DNA from: Halovenus rubra
GTDB taxonomy: Archaea > Halobacteriota > Halobacteria > Halobacteriales > Haloarculaceae
Length of the DNA: 64,000 bases
NCBI RefSeq assembly: GCF_026586665.1
Contig: NZ_JAODIY010000048.1
Span: 27,381-91,380 of the forward strand
Direction: 5' to 3'
Positions 1 to 8,942 of the stretch are shown piece by piece. Position 1 is the stretch's first letter; each line of letters starts with the position of its first letter. The position numbers and the translations under genes are program-made. The notes under the pieces are model-generated. The model was not told where the DNA came from. It saw only the letters and a program-made list of their open reading frames with translations, and made no database searches.

Positions 1-21
1 CTCGACACGTTTTGCCAGCAT

Positions 22-1239
22 ATGAACCCACCCGGAGCCGATACCGTCCTCGTGCGGTTCAGCGGCGAGGTCGGCGTCAAGAGCCGGTCCGTCCAACACC
101 GGATGGAAAGGCAACTCCGGCAGAACCTCAAGCAGATGCTCGCCCGACACGACCTTGATGTGTCTATCGAGGCTGAGCACGCGCGACTGTACGTTCATAC
201 GACACCCGAAGAAGTCGATGCAGTCGCCGAGGTCACTGCCAGAGTGTTTGGCGTTACCTCCGTTAGCTCTGTCAGGGAAATCGACCCAACACTGGACGCT
301 ATCCGTGACTTGCTAGCGGAGACGGCACGCGAGCACTACGAGAGCGGAACGTTCGCAGTGCGCGCTCGTCGGGCCGGCAACGAGGAAGACCACCCGTTTT
401 CGAGCACGGATATCGAACGGGAGGGTGGAGCGGCAGTGTTTGAGGCTGCCCAAGCATCAGATATCGAGCCTGAGGTTGACCTCGACGACCCCGATCTCAC
501 GTTCCGCGTGGAGTGTCGGCCAGAACGAGCGTTCGTCTACGTCGGTATACAGTCCGGTGCCGGTGGATTACCGCTGGGCACCCAGCAACCAGTCGTTGCG
601 CTGATGAGCGGTGGTATCGACTCGCCGGTGGCGGCTTGGCACCTAATGAAACGGGGGTGCCCTGTCGTCCCTGTATACGTCAACCTCGGACGGTTTGGCG
701 GCGTTGACCACCGCGCTCGTGCCGAGGAAATCACACAACAGTTGACTACATATACCCCCGACGGCTTCACGATGTGGGTCGTCCCCGGCGGCGACGGCCT
801 CGAACAGATTGCCGAAGAGACAGAGCGGTACCAGATGCTGTTGACACGTCGGTATATGCTCCGGATTGCCGAACTCATCGCGGAACAAACCGGTGCAGTC
901 GGAATCGTCACTGGCGAATCTATCGGACAGAAATCGAGCCAGACCAGCGCAGCAATCCGGGTCACCGACGCAGTCACAGACTGCCCAGTCCACCGACCAC
1001 TCCTCACGCTAGACAAACACGAAATAACAGACCGTGCCCGCGAGATCGGGACCTACGAGGAGTCAACAATTGATGCGGGCTGTAACCGACTTGCCCCAGA
1101 AAACCCTGCGACACGCCCACCGCTGGCAACAGTTCGTGAGACTGAGCCAACCAATATTAAGCGTTTGGCAGCGTCTGCTGTTGAGCAAGCCGAGCAGTGC
1201 AACTTAGAGGCTCCCGGCGATAATCAGTTGTTGCAGTAG
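22..1239 (+). CDS. thiI: tRNA 4-thiouridine synthase ThiI
   Basis: A 405-aa protein with the ThiI architecture. An N-terminal ferredoxin-like and THUMP region (about residues 1-170) carries VRFSGEVGVKSRSVQ near the start. It is followed by the adenylating PP-loop SGGIDSP at residues 196-202 and a downstream VTGESIGQKSSQT block. The family transfers sulfur to U8 of tRNA and can also serve thiamine thiazole synthesis. The C-terminal rhodanese domain of enteric ThiI is absent; the protein ends soon after the nucleotide-binding domain, as in other archaeal forms. The ATG at 22 matches the family N-terminus and sits 21 bases into the window, so its promoter is outside. Family call is firm. Confidence 0.95.
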   Translation: MNPPGADTVLVRFSGEVGVKSRSVQHRMERQLRQNLKQMLARHDLDVSIEAEHARLYVHTTPEEVDAVAEVTARVFGVTSVSSVREIDPTLDAIRDLLAETAREHYESGTFAVRARRAGNEEDHPFSSTDIEREGGAAVFEAAQASDIEPEVDLDDPDLTFRVECRPERAFVYVGIQSGAGGLPLGTQQPVVALMSGGIDSPVAAWHLMKRGCPVVPVYVNLGRFGGVDHRARAEEITQQLTTYTPDGFTMWVVPGGDGLEQIAEETERYQMLLTRRYMLRIAELIAEQTGAVGIVTGESIGQKSSQTSAAIRVTDAVTDCPVHRPLLTLDKHEITDRAREIGTYEESTIDAGCNRLAPENPATRPPLATVRETEPTNIKRLAASAVEQAEQCNLEAPGDNQLLQ

Positions 1240-1292
1240 TTCGTTTCTCGCTCGGAAACACAGAATCTGGGTTTATGTTTTGTAAGGAGTAA

Positions 1293-1430
1293 ATGGATGA
1301 TATGGTGTCAAAGAAGAAACTCACAGCAGGTATCGCACTCTTTGCAACCGTCGCGTACGCAGTCACTCGTCTGAAAGGCTCGAATGAACCGGTCGCTCCC
1401 GAAGAAGACATTCACGTCGAAACGAACTAA
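1293..1430 (+). CDS. 45-aa predicted single-span membrane peptide
   Basis: A short frame opens at ATG 1293 with a perfectly placed ribosome-binding site (AAGGAGT at 1284-1290) and ends at TAA 1428-1430. The peptide has a KKK positive patch, one hydrophobic segment (about residues 10-22, LTAGIALFATVAYAVTR) and an acidic tail (PEEDIHVET). This is the layout of a small inner-membrane anchored peptide with the tail outside or cytosolic. I recognise no family. The strong Shine-Dalgarno, unusual in a group where many transcripts are leaderless, is the main reason to call it. A second ATG at 1302 would remove three residues. Confidence 0.6.
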   Translation: MDDMVSKKKLTAGIALFATVAYAVTRLKGSNEPVAPEEDIHVETN

Positions 1431-1548
1431 ACTCTCTTGGCCTTCGCGGGCTTGTGCGCTCGCTGTCGCGGTGTGAGATCGGCAAATCTTACATTTGATT
1501 GACTATTTCACAATAGATTTAAGAGAGTCTCTGTCGTGATAAAAACTG

Positions 1549-1974
1549 ATGGAACATTCACATCCAAGTCTGTCCGAGATAGGTCGTCTCAGTTCATACG
1601 CATTAGCGGGAATGATACTGCTATTCACGAGTGGCCTTCTTGGAGTGTTTGAGTTCATCCCGTTCTCAGCGGTGAGCCCAGACTGGAATCTCGGTACTAT
1701 AAGTCCCGTAGACGACTCAGTCGTTGTCTTCGTCGGTCTGCCGCTTGCACTCGCTGTGACGCTTATTGTCCGTGCTACGTCCAAAGAGCCAGCAGATGTC
1801 ACAGTAGCGTTGTTTGCTACCCCATGTATACTCACGGGCTGTTTGGCACTGTATCAATACTACGTTACCCCGGCAGGTTTCCACTGGAGTGGCGCGCTGA
1901 GTATGGGAACCACAATACTGCTGTCGTTTGTCGTTGTTGCAGACGGCATGATCGAACACGTTACTGTGAGCTAA
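1549..1974 (+). CDS. Hypothetical four-span membrane protein
   Basis: A 141-aa protein with about four hydrophobic segments: roughly residues 17-40, 60-78, 84-104 and 116-136. A short cytosolic start (MEHSHPSLSEIGRLS) precedes them. No catalytic or binding motif is visible and I do not recognise the family. It stands alone between the thiI/small-peptide pair and a convergent response-regulator gene 22 bases downstream. The ATG at 1549 gives a compact start directly before the first membrane span. Being a real gene is supported by coherent membrane topology over the full frame. Confidence 0.6.
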   Translation: MEHSHPSLSEIGRLSSYALAGMILLFTSGLLGVFEFIPFSAVSPDWNLGTISPVDDSVVVFVGLPLALAVTLIVRATSKEPADVTVALFATPCILTGCLALYQYYVTPAGFHWSGALSMGTTILLSFVVVADGMIEHVTVS

Positions 1975-1996
1975 AAGCGGCGGTCGGTGTTACAGG

Positions 1997-2575
1997 TCAG
2001 CGACCTTCGCGACCGATTGCTTCGAAGCTTTCGACGATATCTGTCACGTCATCTAAAAGTCGCTGGACCCGCTGTTCCAGTTCCTCGGAACTCGTTTCAA
2101 TTGAGAGGTACTCCTCGTGGGCTTTACGTTCTTCGTGGGGAATCTCTGCAGCAATGACGCGGCGTTTGGATTCGACACCAAAGTAGTCGCCGAGCAGTTC
2201 GTACCCCAGAATCTCACACTGACGCTCGACGGCAGTGCGCACGTCTTCGCGGTCGATAGGTTTGCAGAGATAGTCGTCGAAAGGCATGTCGAGTACGTCG
2301 AACCCCGGGTCGATTGCCGTTACCATGATAATCTTGCCGTCGAAGCCGTACTCATCGAGTTCAGCCAACACGTCATCGCCGGACATTCCCGGCATATGGC
2401 GGTCAAGCAACACGATATCTATCTCTTCGTTCTTGACCGTAGAAAGAGCTGTCTCGCCGTTGTAGGCCGTCTCTACCTCACAAAGACCTCGAAGACGGAG
2501 GGCATACGCATCCGCCACCTCCTTCTCGTCGTCAACGATGAGTGCGATAGGACGGTGTTCCGTCGTATCCTCCAT
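1997..2575 (-). CDS. Response regulator, REC plus HalX domain
   Basis: A 192-aa protein. Residues about 10-120 form a receiver domain with the acidic pair in VDDE (15-18), the phospho-acceptor Asp58 in LLDRHMPGMSG, a switch Thr in MVTA and the Lys of CKP. The C-terminal 70 residues are charged and helical, with YFGVESKRR, and match the HalX domain found only in haloarchaea. HalX has no recognised DNA-binding motif; such proteins are thought to pass a kinase signal through protein contacts. Several kinases in the window could be partners, but none is adjacent. The start ATG precedes MEDTTEHRP, and the intergenic region to the next gene holds an inverted repeat. Confidence 0.9.
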   Translation of the reverse strand: MEDTTEHRPIALIVDDEKEVADAYALRLRGLCEVETAYNGETALSTVKNEEIDIVLLDRHMPGMSGDDVLAELDEYGFDGKIIMVTAIDPGFDVLDMPFDDYLCKPIDREDVRTAVERQCEILGYELLGDYFGVESKRRVIAAEIPHEERKAHEEYLSIETSSEELEQRVQRLLDDVTDIVESFEAIGREGR

Positions 2576-2688
2576 AGGCCAGTCTTACTGCTCCGTTTGT
2601 TGTCGGTATATATAATGGCTGGCATTCCTTAGGAACGCCCGACTCAGCGGGCGGCTGTCAACCACGAACGGCGAGTTACCGCGTATGT

Positions 2689-2740
2689 CTGTATTACTAG
2701 AGGGTGGTTGGCATCAGGTTCTTTGTAGTTAGTAATACAG
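2689..2740. promoter_or_regulatory. 11-bp perfect inverted repeat, candidate operator
   Basis: CTGTATTACTA (2689-2699) is mirrored exactly by TAGTAATACAG (2730-2740) with a 30-base spacer. It lies between the divergent HalX regulator and the winged-helix gene at 2771, ending 30 bases before that start codon, so a bound protein would cover its promoter. Nearly the same word, CTGTATAGCTAG, recurs beside the paralogous winged-helix gene at 9371. The sequence identity is observed; the operator role is inferred. Confidence 0.5.
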
Positions 2741-2770
2741 GCGAAGTAGACAGGGTGCTTTGATAAAAAT

Positions 2771-3124
2771 ATGTTACAGCACCGTCCCCGTAACCGGAAA
2801 ACGTCAGAAACGCCCGACGAGCAAGAAGCCGCCGCGGACGGCGTATCGACACAGGTCGTGCTGGAGCTTCTCGGTGATGAGTATACGCGTGCAGTCCTCC
2901 AGAGCGTTGCTGACGAACCCCGGAGTGGCTCAGAGGTCGCAGAGTGTACCTCGATGTCGAAACCGACCGCGTTTCGGCGGCTCAATCGGCTTGCCGAGGA
3001 AGGGTTGGTGCACGTTCACCAACGTATTGATACAGAGCAGGGACACCATCACAAGGTGTACGAGGCCCAACTAGACACCCTCGAAGTAGACCTCGACAGC
3101 CTACTCGAAAGCATCGATACGTGA
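2771..3124 (+). CDS. Winged-helix transcriptional regulator (ArsR-like)
   Basis: A 117-aa protein with a winged helix at about residues 30-95: VLELLGDEYTRAVLQ opens it, and CTSMSKPTAFRRLNRL is the recognition-helix region, followed by a basic wing rich in His (QGHHHKV). The N-terminus is charged and probably disordered. It is clearly paralogous to the regulator at 9371-9781, sharing LELLGDEYT and SKxTAxRRL. Function is DNA binding by homology; the ligand is unknown, and the His cluster might bind metal or simply be wing surface. An 11-bp inverted repeat lies just upstream, suggesting autoregulation. The gene is convergent with the APC transporter gene, 17 bases apart. Confidence 0.85.
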   Translation: MLQHRPRNRKTSETPDEQEAAADGVSTQVVLELLGDEYTRAVLQSVADEPRSGSEVAECTSMSKPTAFRRLNRLAEEGLVHVHQRIDTEQGHHHKVYEAQLDTLEVDLDSLLESIDT

Positions 3125-3141
3125 GCACATGACGCCCTCCG

Positions 3142-5367
3142 TCACGAACTGAGGCGCCGGATTCGACGCCAGAGTCGCCGTGCAAGCGGGACTTGTTCTC
3201 CCGGTTCTTTCACAACCAGGACAGATGTGTCTGTTTCAGCGGCTACGTAGTCAGTCGTCTGGCCGAAGAATTCGCGATATCGGTCAGGATGTGCTGGCGC
3301 TCCCATGACAAGCAGGTCTGCCCGATTAGCCCGAGTGACCAGCGCAGTTTCGATATCGTTTGTCCGAATCAGTTCCGTCTCGGCTGGCGAGGAGAGGAGG
3401 TCAGTCATATCAGCAAGATACTCGCGGGCAGAGTTTTCGGCTGCTTCGGAGGCGTCCTCGGGAATGGCTTTGACCAGCGTGAGCGAGGCCCCCGTTGCAG
3501 TGGCTACTGTGTCAGCAACCCCAACCTCGGCGCGGTCGAACGGCCCGGTCTCGGTCGCAACGATGATATCTCCAATCTCACCCGTCCCGCGGTGTTTTAA
3601 CACGGCCAGCCTGACTGGAAACTCCGAACGCAGAATCTCGTCGACGTGACTCTCCCGGAGGTGTCGTTTCCGGATTGGGTCGAGCCAGTCAACCAGTACC
3701 AGTTCGGTCTGGTCGTTGACACTCTTGAGAAGTGCATCTGTTCGGTCGTGGGTTCGGACGTGGTCAAAGACGACAGCATGGTCTCGCAACGCCAGTTTGT
3801 GTTCAATCTGTTCTTGCCAGTCGTCGTCAACATCGTGCTCGGCTTCTGACAGTGGGAGCTGTGACGGGACTTCGGTGACAGTCAGTACGTCCAAGTCAGC
3901 GTCCAGTCGGTCAGCGAACGCACGCATGACTGTGACCAGATGAGGGCTAGTTGTTCCCTCGATGGTCTCGGCAAGCACGTGTTTCCCAATCGGGCTATCG
4001 TCGCCAATTTGCCCCTCTTTTTTGTCGATTGACTGCCGGTACTGGGCACCGAGTATCTGGTCTCTAATGTCGTGGTCTGGCTGAACCGGGTCACCGACGC
4101 GCGTCTGAACGAAATACCAGACGACACCGAGCACAATGAACCCAACTGCCGTGACCTGTGAGAGCAGACCCATAAACGGAATCAGTGCGAGCGCCGCGGC
4201 CGCACCCACCAGTGGCAGAACCGGCGAGAATGGCGTTCTATAGTCGGGATCGTACCATTCCGGCTGGGCAGTTCGAAGAATCACGACAGTGATGTTGAGC
4301 AGGGCAAATACGAGAATCCCAAACGTTCCACCGAGTTTTGCAAGTCCTTCGACATCGAGAACAAAGACAAGCGCGACCATGACACCGCCAGTAAGCCAGA
4401 TAGAACGCGCTGGTGTCCCAAATCGGGGTGAGGAGCGTTCGAAGGCGGACGAAAGAAGATTATCACGGGCCATCGCAAACGGGAACCGTGATGAGGTGAG
4501 TACCGCGGCGTTGGCTGTCGAGACGGTCGCAAGAATACCAGCGATAGTAATAACTGCCCCGCCAATGCTGCCAAGGAACAAGCCGCCTGCGTCAGCCACC
4601 GGCGCAGTGCTTTGGGCGATTTCGTCGGTACTCATTACGCCGGTGACGATGAGCATCACCAGAATATAGAGGAGTGTGACAAAAATGACGGCCCCGAACA
4701 TCGCGCGGGGAAGCGTCCGACCAGGGTCTTCGACTTCTTCGGCGACGGCAGTGGCCTTGACGATACCAAGATACGAGATGAACACGAGTCCTGTTGTCGA
4801 GATAATTCCTTCAACCCCCGACGTTGCAGCTGTGGACCAGTTTGCGGGGTCCGCAGCGAGAACGCCCCCACCAGAGAAGATAGCGAGAATCCCGACAAGT
4901 CCGACGACGACCGCGTTTTGTAACTGACCGCTCTCCTCGGCACCGACCCAATTGATGATGGTCAGCACAAATCCGCCACCAATTGCGACGCCAAGAACCG
5001 GTACATCGAGAAACTCTGTGATATACCATGCAAGACCGACAAGGGCAAATGATCCCTTGAAGATGAGAGATATCCACGCCCCGAACCCGACAACGGCCCC
5101 CACGAGTGGCCCCATTGCGCGGCTCGTAAAGTAATACGAGCCGCCAGATTGGGGCATCGCTGTCGACAGTTCGACCGCACACATCGTGGCGACAAGTGCA
5201 ATCAGGCCAGCAATTCCAAACGAAACTGCAGCCGCGGAACCTGCCCCCTCAGCTGCTGGACCAGGCAACACGAAGATACCGGCCCCAATCATTGTCCCAG
5301 CTGTCACGGTGAAAACTTCGAATACCCCAAGGTCGCGGCTTAATTCCGAATCGTCGTGACTGACCAT
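3142..5367 (-). CDS. APC-family amino acid transporter fused to two UspA domains
   Basis: A 741-aa membrane protein. Residues about 1-430 form a 12-span APC permease; the first span carries GTMIGAGIFVLPG, the substrate-binding glycine motif of amino acid and polyamine permeases. Residues about 460-590 and 600-725 are two universal-stress-protein modules; the last has LVMGAPAH and a terminal TSVLVVK strand with nearby glycines, the ATP-binding type. The fusion is a known haloarchaeal arrangement in which cytosolic Usp domains are thought to gate or sense for the permease. The substrate cannot be read from sequence. An Lrp/AsnC regulator is encoded divergently just upstream, consistent with amino acid transport. 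Start ATG 5367 precedes MVSHDDSELSRD. Confidence 0.9.
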   Translation of the reverse strand: MVSHDDSELSRDLGVFEVFTVTAGTMIGAGIFVLPGPAAEGAGSAAAVSFGIAGLIALVATMCAVELSTAMPQSGGSYYFTSRAMGPLVGAVVGFGAWISLIFKGSFALVGLAWYITEFLDVPVLGVAIGGGFVLTIINWVGAEESGQLQNAVVVGLVGILAIFSGGGVLAADPANWSTAATSGVEGIISTTGLVFISYLGIVKATAVAEEVEDPGRTLPRAMFGAVIFVTLLYILVMLIVTGVMSTDEIAQSTAPVADAGGLFLGSIGGAVITIAGILATVSTANAAVLTSSRFPFAMARDNLLSSAFERSSPRFGTPARSIWLTGGVMVALVFVLDVEGLAKLGGTFGILVFALLNITVVILRTAQPEWYDPDYRTPFSPVLPLVGAAAALALIPFMGLLSQVTAVGFIVLGVVWYFVQTRVGDPVQPDHDIRDQILGAQYRQSIDKKEGQIGDDSPIGKHVLAETIEGTTSPHLVTVMRAFADRLDADLDVLTVTEVPSQLPLSEAEHDVDDDWQEQIEHKLALRDHAVVFDHVRTHDRTDALLKSVNDQTELVLVDWLDPIRKRHLRESHVDEILRSEFPVRLAVLKHRGTGEIGDIIVATETGPFDRAEVGVADTVATATGASLTLVKAIPEDASEAAENSAREYLADMTDLLSSPAETELIRTNDIETALVTRANRADLLVMGAPAHPDRYREFFGQTTDYVAAETDTSVLVVKEPGEQVPLARRLWRRIRRLSS

Positions 5368-5686
5368 CTATCTCCCCCTCTGAGTGGTCAGTAGTCCGCG
5401 CCAAACCAAGGGACCAACAGCAGCCGACGATTCCCAGTCAGGACACTCACCCTTACCCACCCAAGGTAGTACCAGTCGGTCCCGGACGATCGTCTTTCTT
5501 GTGAACATTATCGTTCTTATTTGTGGTATTGTCTTTCAAGTATTTAAAACACCTGTTCAAACGATATTTATACGCCGGGATACTACTATACTGTTAAATC
5601 ATGTATAATACGTGTAATCCGGAACGTCAGTCACATTGCTCACTAAGAAGAAAGATTCATTCACAAACCGTCAGAATGTGGAAGCG
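5368..5686. promoter_or_regulatory. Divergent promoter region, APC transporter / Lrp regulator
   Basis: This 319-base gap separates two divergently read genes. It is markedly AT-rich from about 5500 to 5610, with several TATA-like stretches (GATATTTATACG near 5563, CATGTATAATACG near 5600) suited to both directions. An in-frame extension of the Lrp gene starting at TTG 5636 exists but reads poorly. I see no further gene here. A shared regulatory region for the Lrp regulator and the transporter is inferred from the layout. Confidence 0.45.
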
Positions 5687-6154
5687 ATGAGTCGTCCTCT
5701 TGATAACGTTGACAAGCAAATTTTATTCGAGTTACAGAAAGACGCTCGGAAGACATCTTCAAGCGATATCGCCGATGGAATCGGTATCTCCGCGAGTACT
5801 GTCCGTAACCGGATTACGCAACTCGAAGAGCGTGGTATCATCCGGGGATACCATATCGATATCGACTACGAGCAGGCAGGGTATCCGCTGTACACCAAGA
5901 TTGTCTGTACAGCCCCTATCGACAAACGCGGAGAGCTCGCACAGCGGGCGACGAAAGTCGAAGGCGTAACTGCGGTTCGTGAAATAATGACTGGTGAGCG
6001 AAACGTCTACGTCAACGCCATTGGTGAGGACCACGATGAGCTCAGTCGGGTTGGACGAGAGCTGACCGAGCTGGGGCTGACAGTTGTTGACGAGCAACTC
6101 GTTCGTGACGAGTTTGTTTGTCCGTATCAGGGGTTTACAGGAGAAGAAGACTGA
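5687..6154 (+). CDS. Lrp/AsnC family transcriptional regulator
   Basis: A 155-aa protein with an N-terminal helix-turn-helix (about residues 1-60: LDNVDKQILFELQKD, then ADGIGISASTVRNRI as turn and recognition helix) followed by the alpha-beta RAM/AsnC effector domain (about 70-150). Members bind DNA as dimers or octamers and respond to amino acids. The divergent neighbour is an APC permease, so transporter control is a plausible job. I chose ATG 5687 rather than TTG 5636 because MSRPLDNVDKQIL matches the family start and the extra 17 residues are not family-like. Confidence 0.9.
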   Translation: MSRPLDNVDKQILFELQKDARKTSSSDIADGIGISASTVRNRITQLEERGIIRGYHIDIDYEQAGYPLYTKIVCTAPIDKRGELAQRATKVEGVTAVREIMTGERNVYVNAIGEDHDELSRVGRELTELGLTVVDEQLVRDEFVCPYQGFTGEED

Positions 6155-6162
6155 GTTGTTAC

Positions 6163-7695
6163 TCAGGATTCATCAGCGACGTCGAAGAACTCTTCGAGCA
6201 GTTTTCGCTGGCCTGCACGCAGGTGGTGTAACAGCGTCGGTCCCGTTATGTCGAGGGCTTCTGCCACTTCCTGTGCGCTGCTGCCTCGGGGTGACTCAAA
6301 GTAGTCCGCGAAAAAGGCTGTGCGAAGGGAGTTCTCTTGTCGGTCAGTGAGTTTGTCGCGAAGTTCGTCCCGAAACTCCCGTGCGGTAGTAACATCGCGC
6401 TCGCGTTCACGCTTGGCGAGCACGTCAACATCGTACTCCCGCGAAAGCGCCGCAACAATGCGTCGAACGTCTTCTTCCGGAGAGCATTCGATACCAATAT
6501 TACCTTCGCCGGCCGTAAACTCCCCAGAGCGGACGGTAACGCCGCTGGCAGCAAGTAACCCAAGTGGTGTCCGCGAGCCGAGACAGACTTCGAGAACACC
6601 ACCCTCCTCGTACTCACCGATGACACGAGCTTCGTGTGCACCATCATGTTCTCGGAGCGCCGTGGCAACCGATGGCACGTTCTCCTCAGCGACAACATAA
6701 CAGAGCAACTCCTCACCCTGCGGGACAACGCCATCAAGTGAAAGCGCCGTCTCTGCCTGACTCGCGGTTGAGACAAGCGGGGCTTCGGGGTCAGACACCT
6801 GTAAATCAAGGTCAACGACCGTATCTGAGAGCAGGAGGTTCCGGTGACGAGTCGCGTTAATCGCAAACCCGGCCATTTCACCGACGGTCTCGAAACTCGA
6901 CCGTTCGCGCTCGGAGAAGGCATCCTGTTCGGCGGTGTACACGCCGACGACACCGTACACGCTGGAGCCATAGATAAGTGGAATCGCCAGCAACGACTGT
7001 AATCCGTCTGCGAAGGCAGCCCGCCGAATCGGCTCGGCAACGCCGTCATCGTCCCCAATTGGCTGGACGACAACTGACTCACCGGAGTCGATGGCCCGTT
7101 CCTCGGGGACAGTGACCTCATCGAGACAGGCGTCGATTTCGTCGAGCGTTCGCCCAGTGCGGCCCGCTGCTGCACGGATGACAATGTCATCACCGCCGAG
7201 TTCGTGCTCACCAACCCACGCGAACTCGTAGATATCGGTCTTGCCGAGTTGGCGGCAGATTGTCTCCGCAATTTCTTCGCGACTCGCTGCATCGACAAGG
7301 TCGGCAAGAATATCTGAGATAAGTTCGTTGAGAACGGTCAGTCGTTCAAGGTTGTCACGCACCGCTTCAGTTCGCTGTTGTTCTCGGTAGCGGCTGGTCG
7401 AGTCAGTAACGTAGACGAAAACCCCGTCATCGGCGGGGACAACTGTCACCTCGAACCACCGATCGAGTGACGGATAATACTCCTCGAAAGACTGTTCTTC
7501 CGCAGGTGGTGAGGCGAACGTATTCGAGAGTGAAGCCTCGATTGAGTCAGGAAAGACCGATTGAATCCGGGAATCCACTGCTTGTTCACAGGAGCACTCA
7601 AGCAGGTCACAGGCGGCATCGTTACAGTCCCGAATAGTCCCGTCGTAGTCGACGGTTAGAATTCCGACTGGCGCGCGGGCAGATGAGTCATTCAT
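6163..7695 (-). CDS. Bat-like sensor regulator: PAS, GAF, HTH_10
   Basis: A 510-aa protein of the bacterio-opsin-activator type. A PAS domain occupies about residues 5-115 (GILTVDYDGTIRDCNDAA), a GAF domain about 130-290 (LAIPLIYGSSVYGVVGVY), a Bat-associated domain about 300-430, and an HTH_10 DNA-binding domain the last 60 residues (LTDRQENSL, YFESPRGSS, LHHLRAGQRKLLEEF). Such proteins link redox or light sensing to transcription. ATG 7695 is preceded by a strong ribosome-binding site (GGAGGACTGATT before ATG), so I reject the longer frame to 7794 that would overlap the kinase gene. The kinase gene ends 55 bases upstream on the same strand, suggesting an operon. Confidence 0.88.
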   Translation of the reverse strand: MNDSSARAPVGILTVDYDGTIRDCNDAACDLLECSCEQAVDSRIQSVFPDSIEASLSNTFASPPAEEQSFEEYYPSLDRWFEVTVVPADDGVFVYVTDSTSRYREQQRTEAVRDNLERLTVLNELISDILADLVDAASREEIAETICRQLGKTDIYEFAWVGEHELGGDDIVIRAAAGRTGRTLDEIDACLDEVTVPEERAIDSGESVVVQPIGDDDGVAEPIRRAAFADGLQSLLAIPLIYGSSVYGVVGVYTAEQDAFSERERSSFETVGEMAGFAINATRHRNLLLSDTVVDLDLQVSDPEAPLVSTASQAETALSLDGVVPQGEELLCYVVAEENVPSVATALREHDGAHEARVIGEYEEGGVLEVCLGSRTPLGLLAASGVTVRSGEFTAGEGNIGIECSPEEDVRRIVAALSREYDVDVLAKRERERDVTTAREFRDELRDKLTDRQENSLRTAFFADYFESPRGSSAQEVAEALDITGPTLLHHLRAGQRKLLEEFFDVADES

Positions 7696-7750
7696 AATCA
7701 GTCCTCCATAGATCGTGCCAGAGAGCAAGTCTGACCGGTAAAGAAACGAG

Positions 7751-8857
7751 TCACTGCTGGTCAACTCCTCGTATCTCGAACTGCGCGCCACCAAGAGTCG
7801 ACTCGGTCACGTCGACGTACCATCCGTGAAGGTCAGCAATACGTGCGACGATTGCTAGCCCCAGTCCCGTTCCGTGCTCATCCGAAGAGTAGCCCGGTTC
7901 GAGCACTTTCTCGCGCTGATGTTCCGGAATCCCGGGACCGTCGTCCGCAACGTAGAATCCATCTGTGTCGGCAATGTTTCCGACTGTTACCTGGACAGAA
8001 ACCTCAGTGGACGTATGTTCATCCTCGGCTGTGGCGTCTGTAGCAGCGTCACTCGTCTGTGAGTTATGATTCGTTGCCCCGTGTTCGACGGCGTTGCGAA
8101 ACAGGTTCTCGAAGAGTCGGCTGACTCGGTCTGAGTCTGCCTGTGCAGTTGGCAGTTCGTCTTCAACAGTTAGCGTTGCGCCGTTCGTTTCGACCGTTTC
8201 CCAGGCCCGCTTGGCAACAAGACCAAGGTCGACGCTCTCATCTGGGTCGACAACGTCTTCGCCTCTCGCGAGTGTGAGGACATCCTGAATAATACGCTCC
8301 ATGCGCTCGTGGGCCTGCTCAACGTGGTCAAAATGCTTGTCTTCATCAAACTCACGACCAGCATCTAGCCGCGCCCGCGCAACATCAAGTGGATTTCTGA
8401 GATCGTGGCTCACAACACTGGCAACATGGTCGACAGCGATACCCTGTTCAAATGGTTCGGCTTCTGTTTCACAGGTTTGTTCCGTCTCTGCGGGTGTGCA
8501 ATCTGTCTCGGACATGTGAGAAACGTCAGTAAACAACAGACAGCCGGCAGTCGAGTCAGTCGGTGCTGTAACGTCGACAAGGTATCGCTGGGTCGGGCCA
8601 CCATCTGGTTCGACTGTCGCAGTGAACTGCTCTCCATCGCGCAGCGCAGTTCGTATCTCATGGGAATCAGGTGTGTCAAAGTAATCGAACACCAGTGTGA
8701 ACGAATCACCCGCTTTCAGCGCTACCAGTCGGTCATCGAACGGCTTGTTTGTCCCACTGACAACCGGCCCACCGTCATCGAACCTAAATCGACATACCGG
8801 TACCGGGAGGGTGTCAGCCGACAGAGCATCGATCTGTGGGTTTCCGTTATCCATCAT
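7751..8857 (-). CDS. Sensor histidine kinase with N-terminal PAS-like domain
   Basis: A 368-aa soluble kinase. Residues 1-115 look like a degenerate PAS fold (RYLVDVTAP, TAGCLLFTDVS). An acidic Cys-containing linker (118-140) leads to the HisKA H-box with His151 in VVSHDLRNPLDVA. The ATPase domain carries the N-box LFRNAVEHG, the G1 box DDGPGIP and the G2 box GTGLGLAI. No membrane span is visible, so the signal is cytosolic. It is the first gene of a probable two-gene operon with the Bat-like regulator. MMDNG offers two adjacent start ATGs (8857, 8854). The gene is divergent from the structured RNA and winged-helix region, with a CTAGCTATACAG motif 86 bases upstream. Confidence 0.92.
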   Translation of the reverse strand: MMDNGNPQIDALSADTLPVPVCRFRFDDGGPVVSGTNKPFDDRLVALKAGDSFTLVFDYFDTPDSHEIRTALRDGEQFTATVEPDGGPTQRYLVDVTAPTDSTAGCLLFTDVSHMSETDCTPAETEQTCETEAEPFEQGIAVDHVASVVSHDLRNPLDVARARLDAGREFDEDKHFDHVEQAHERMERIIQDVLTLARGEDVVDPDESVDLGLVAKRAWETVETNGATLTVEDELPTAQADSDRVSRLFENLFRNAVEHGATNHNSQTSDAATDATAEDEHTSTEVSVQVTVGNIADTDGFYVADDGPGIPEHQREKVLEPGYSSDEHGTGLGLAIVARIADLHGWYVDVTESTLGGAQFEIRGVDQQ

Positions 8858-8942
8858 TCTGTTAGCCGGTGATGCACTTTTTGTGTGACACCACCAGCGG
8901 TGCTATTTCATCGTCAGTGCTCTACCCTCTTAGTGGTGGATA

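Noticed and set aside
6246..7307. 353-aa frame inside the Bat-like gene
   Set aside because: Shifted reading of the same strand, very basic, unlike the acidic haloarchaeal proteins around it.
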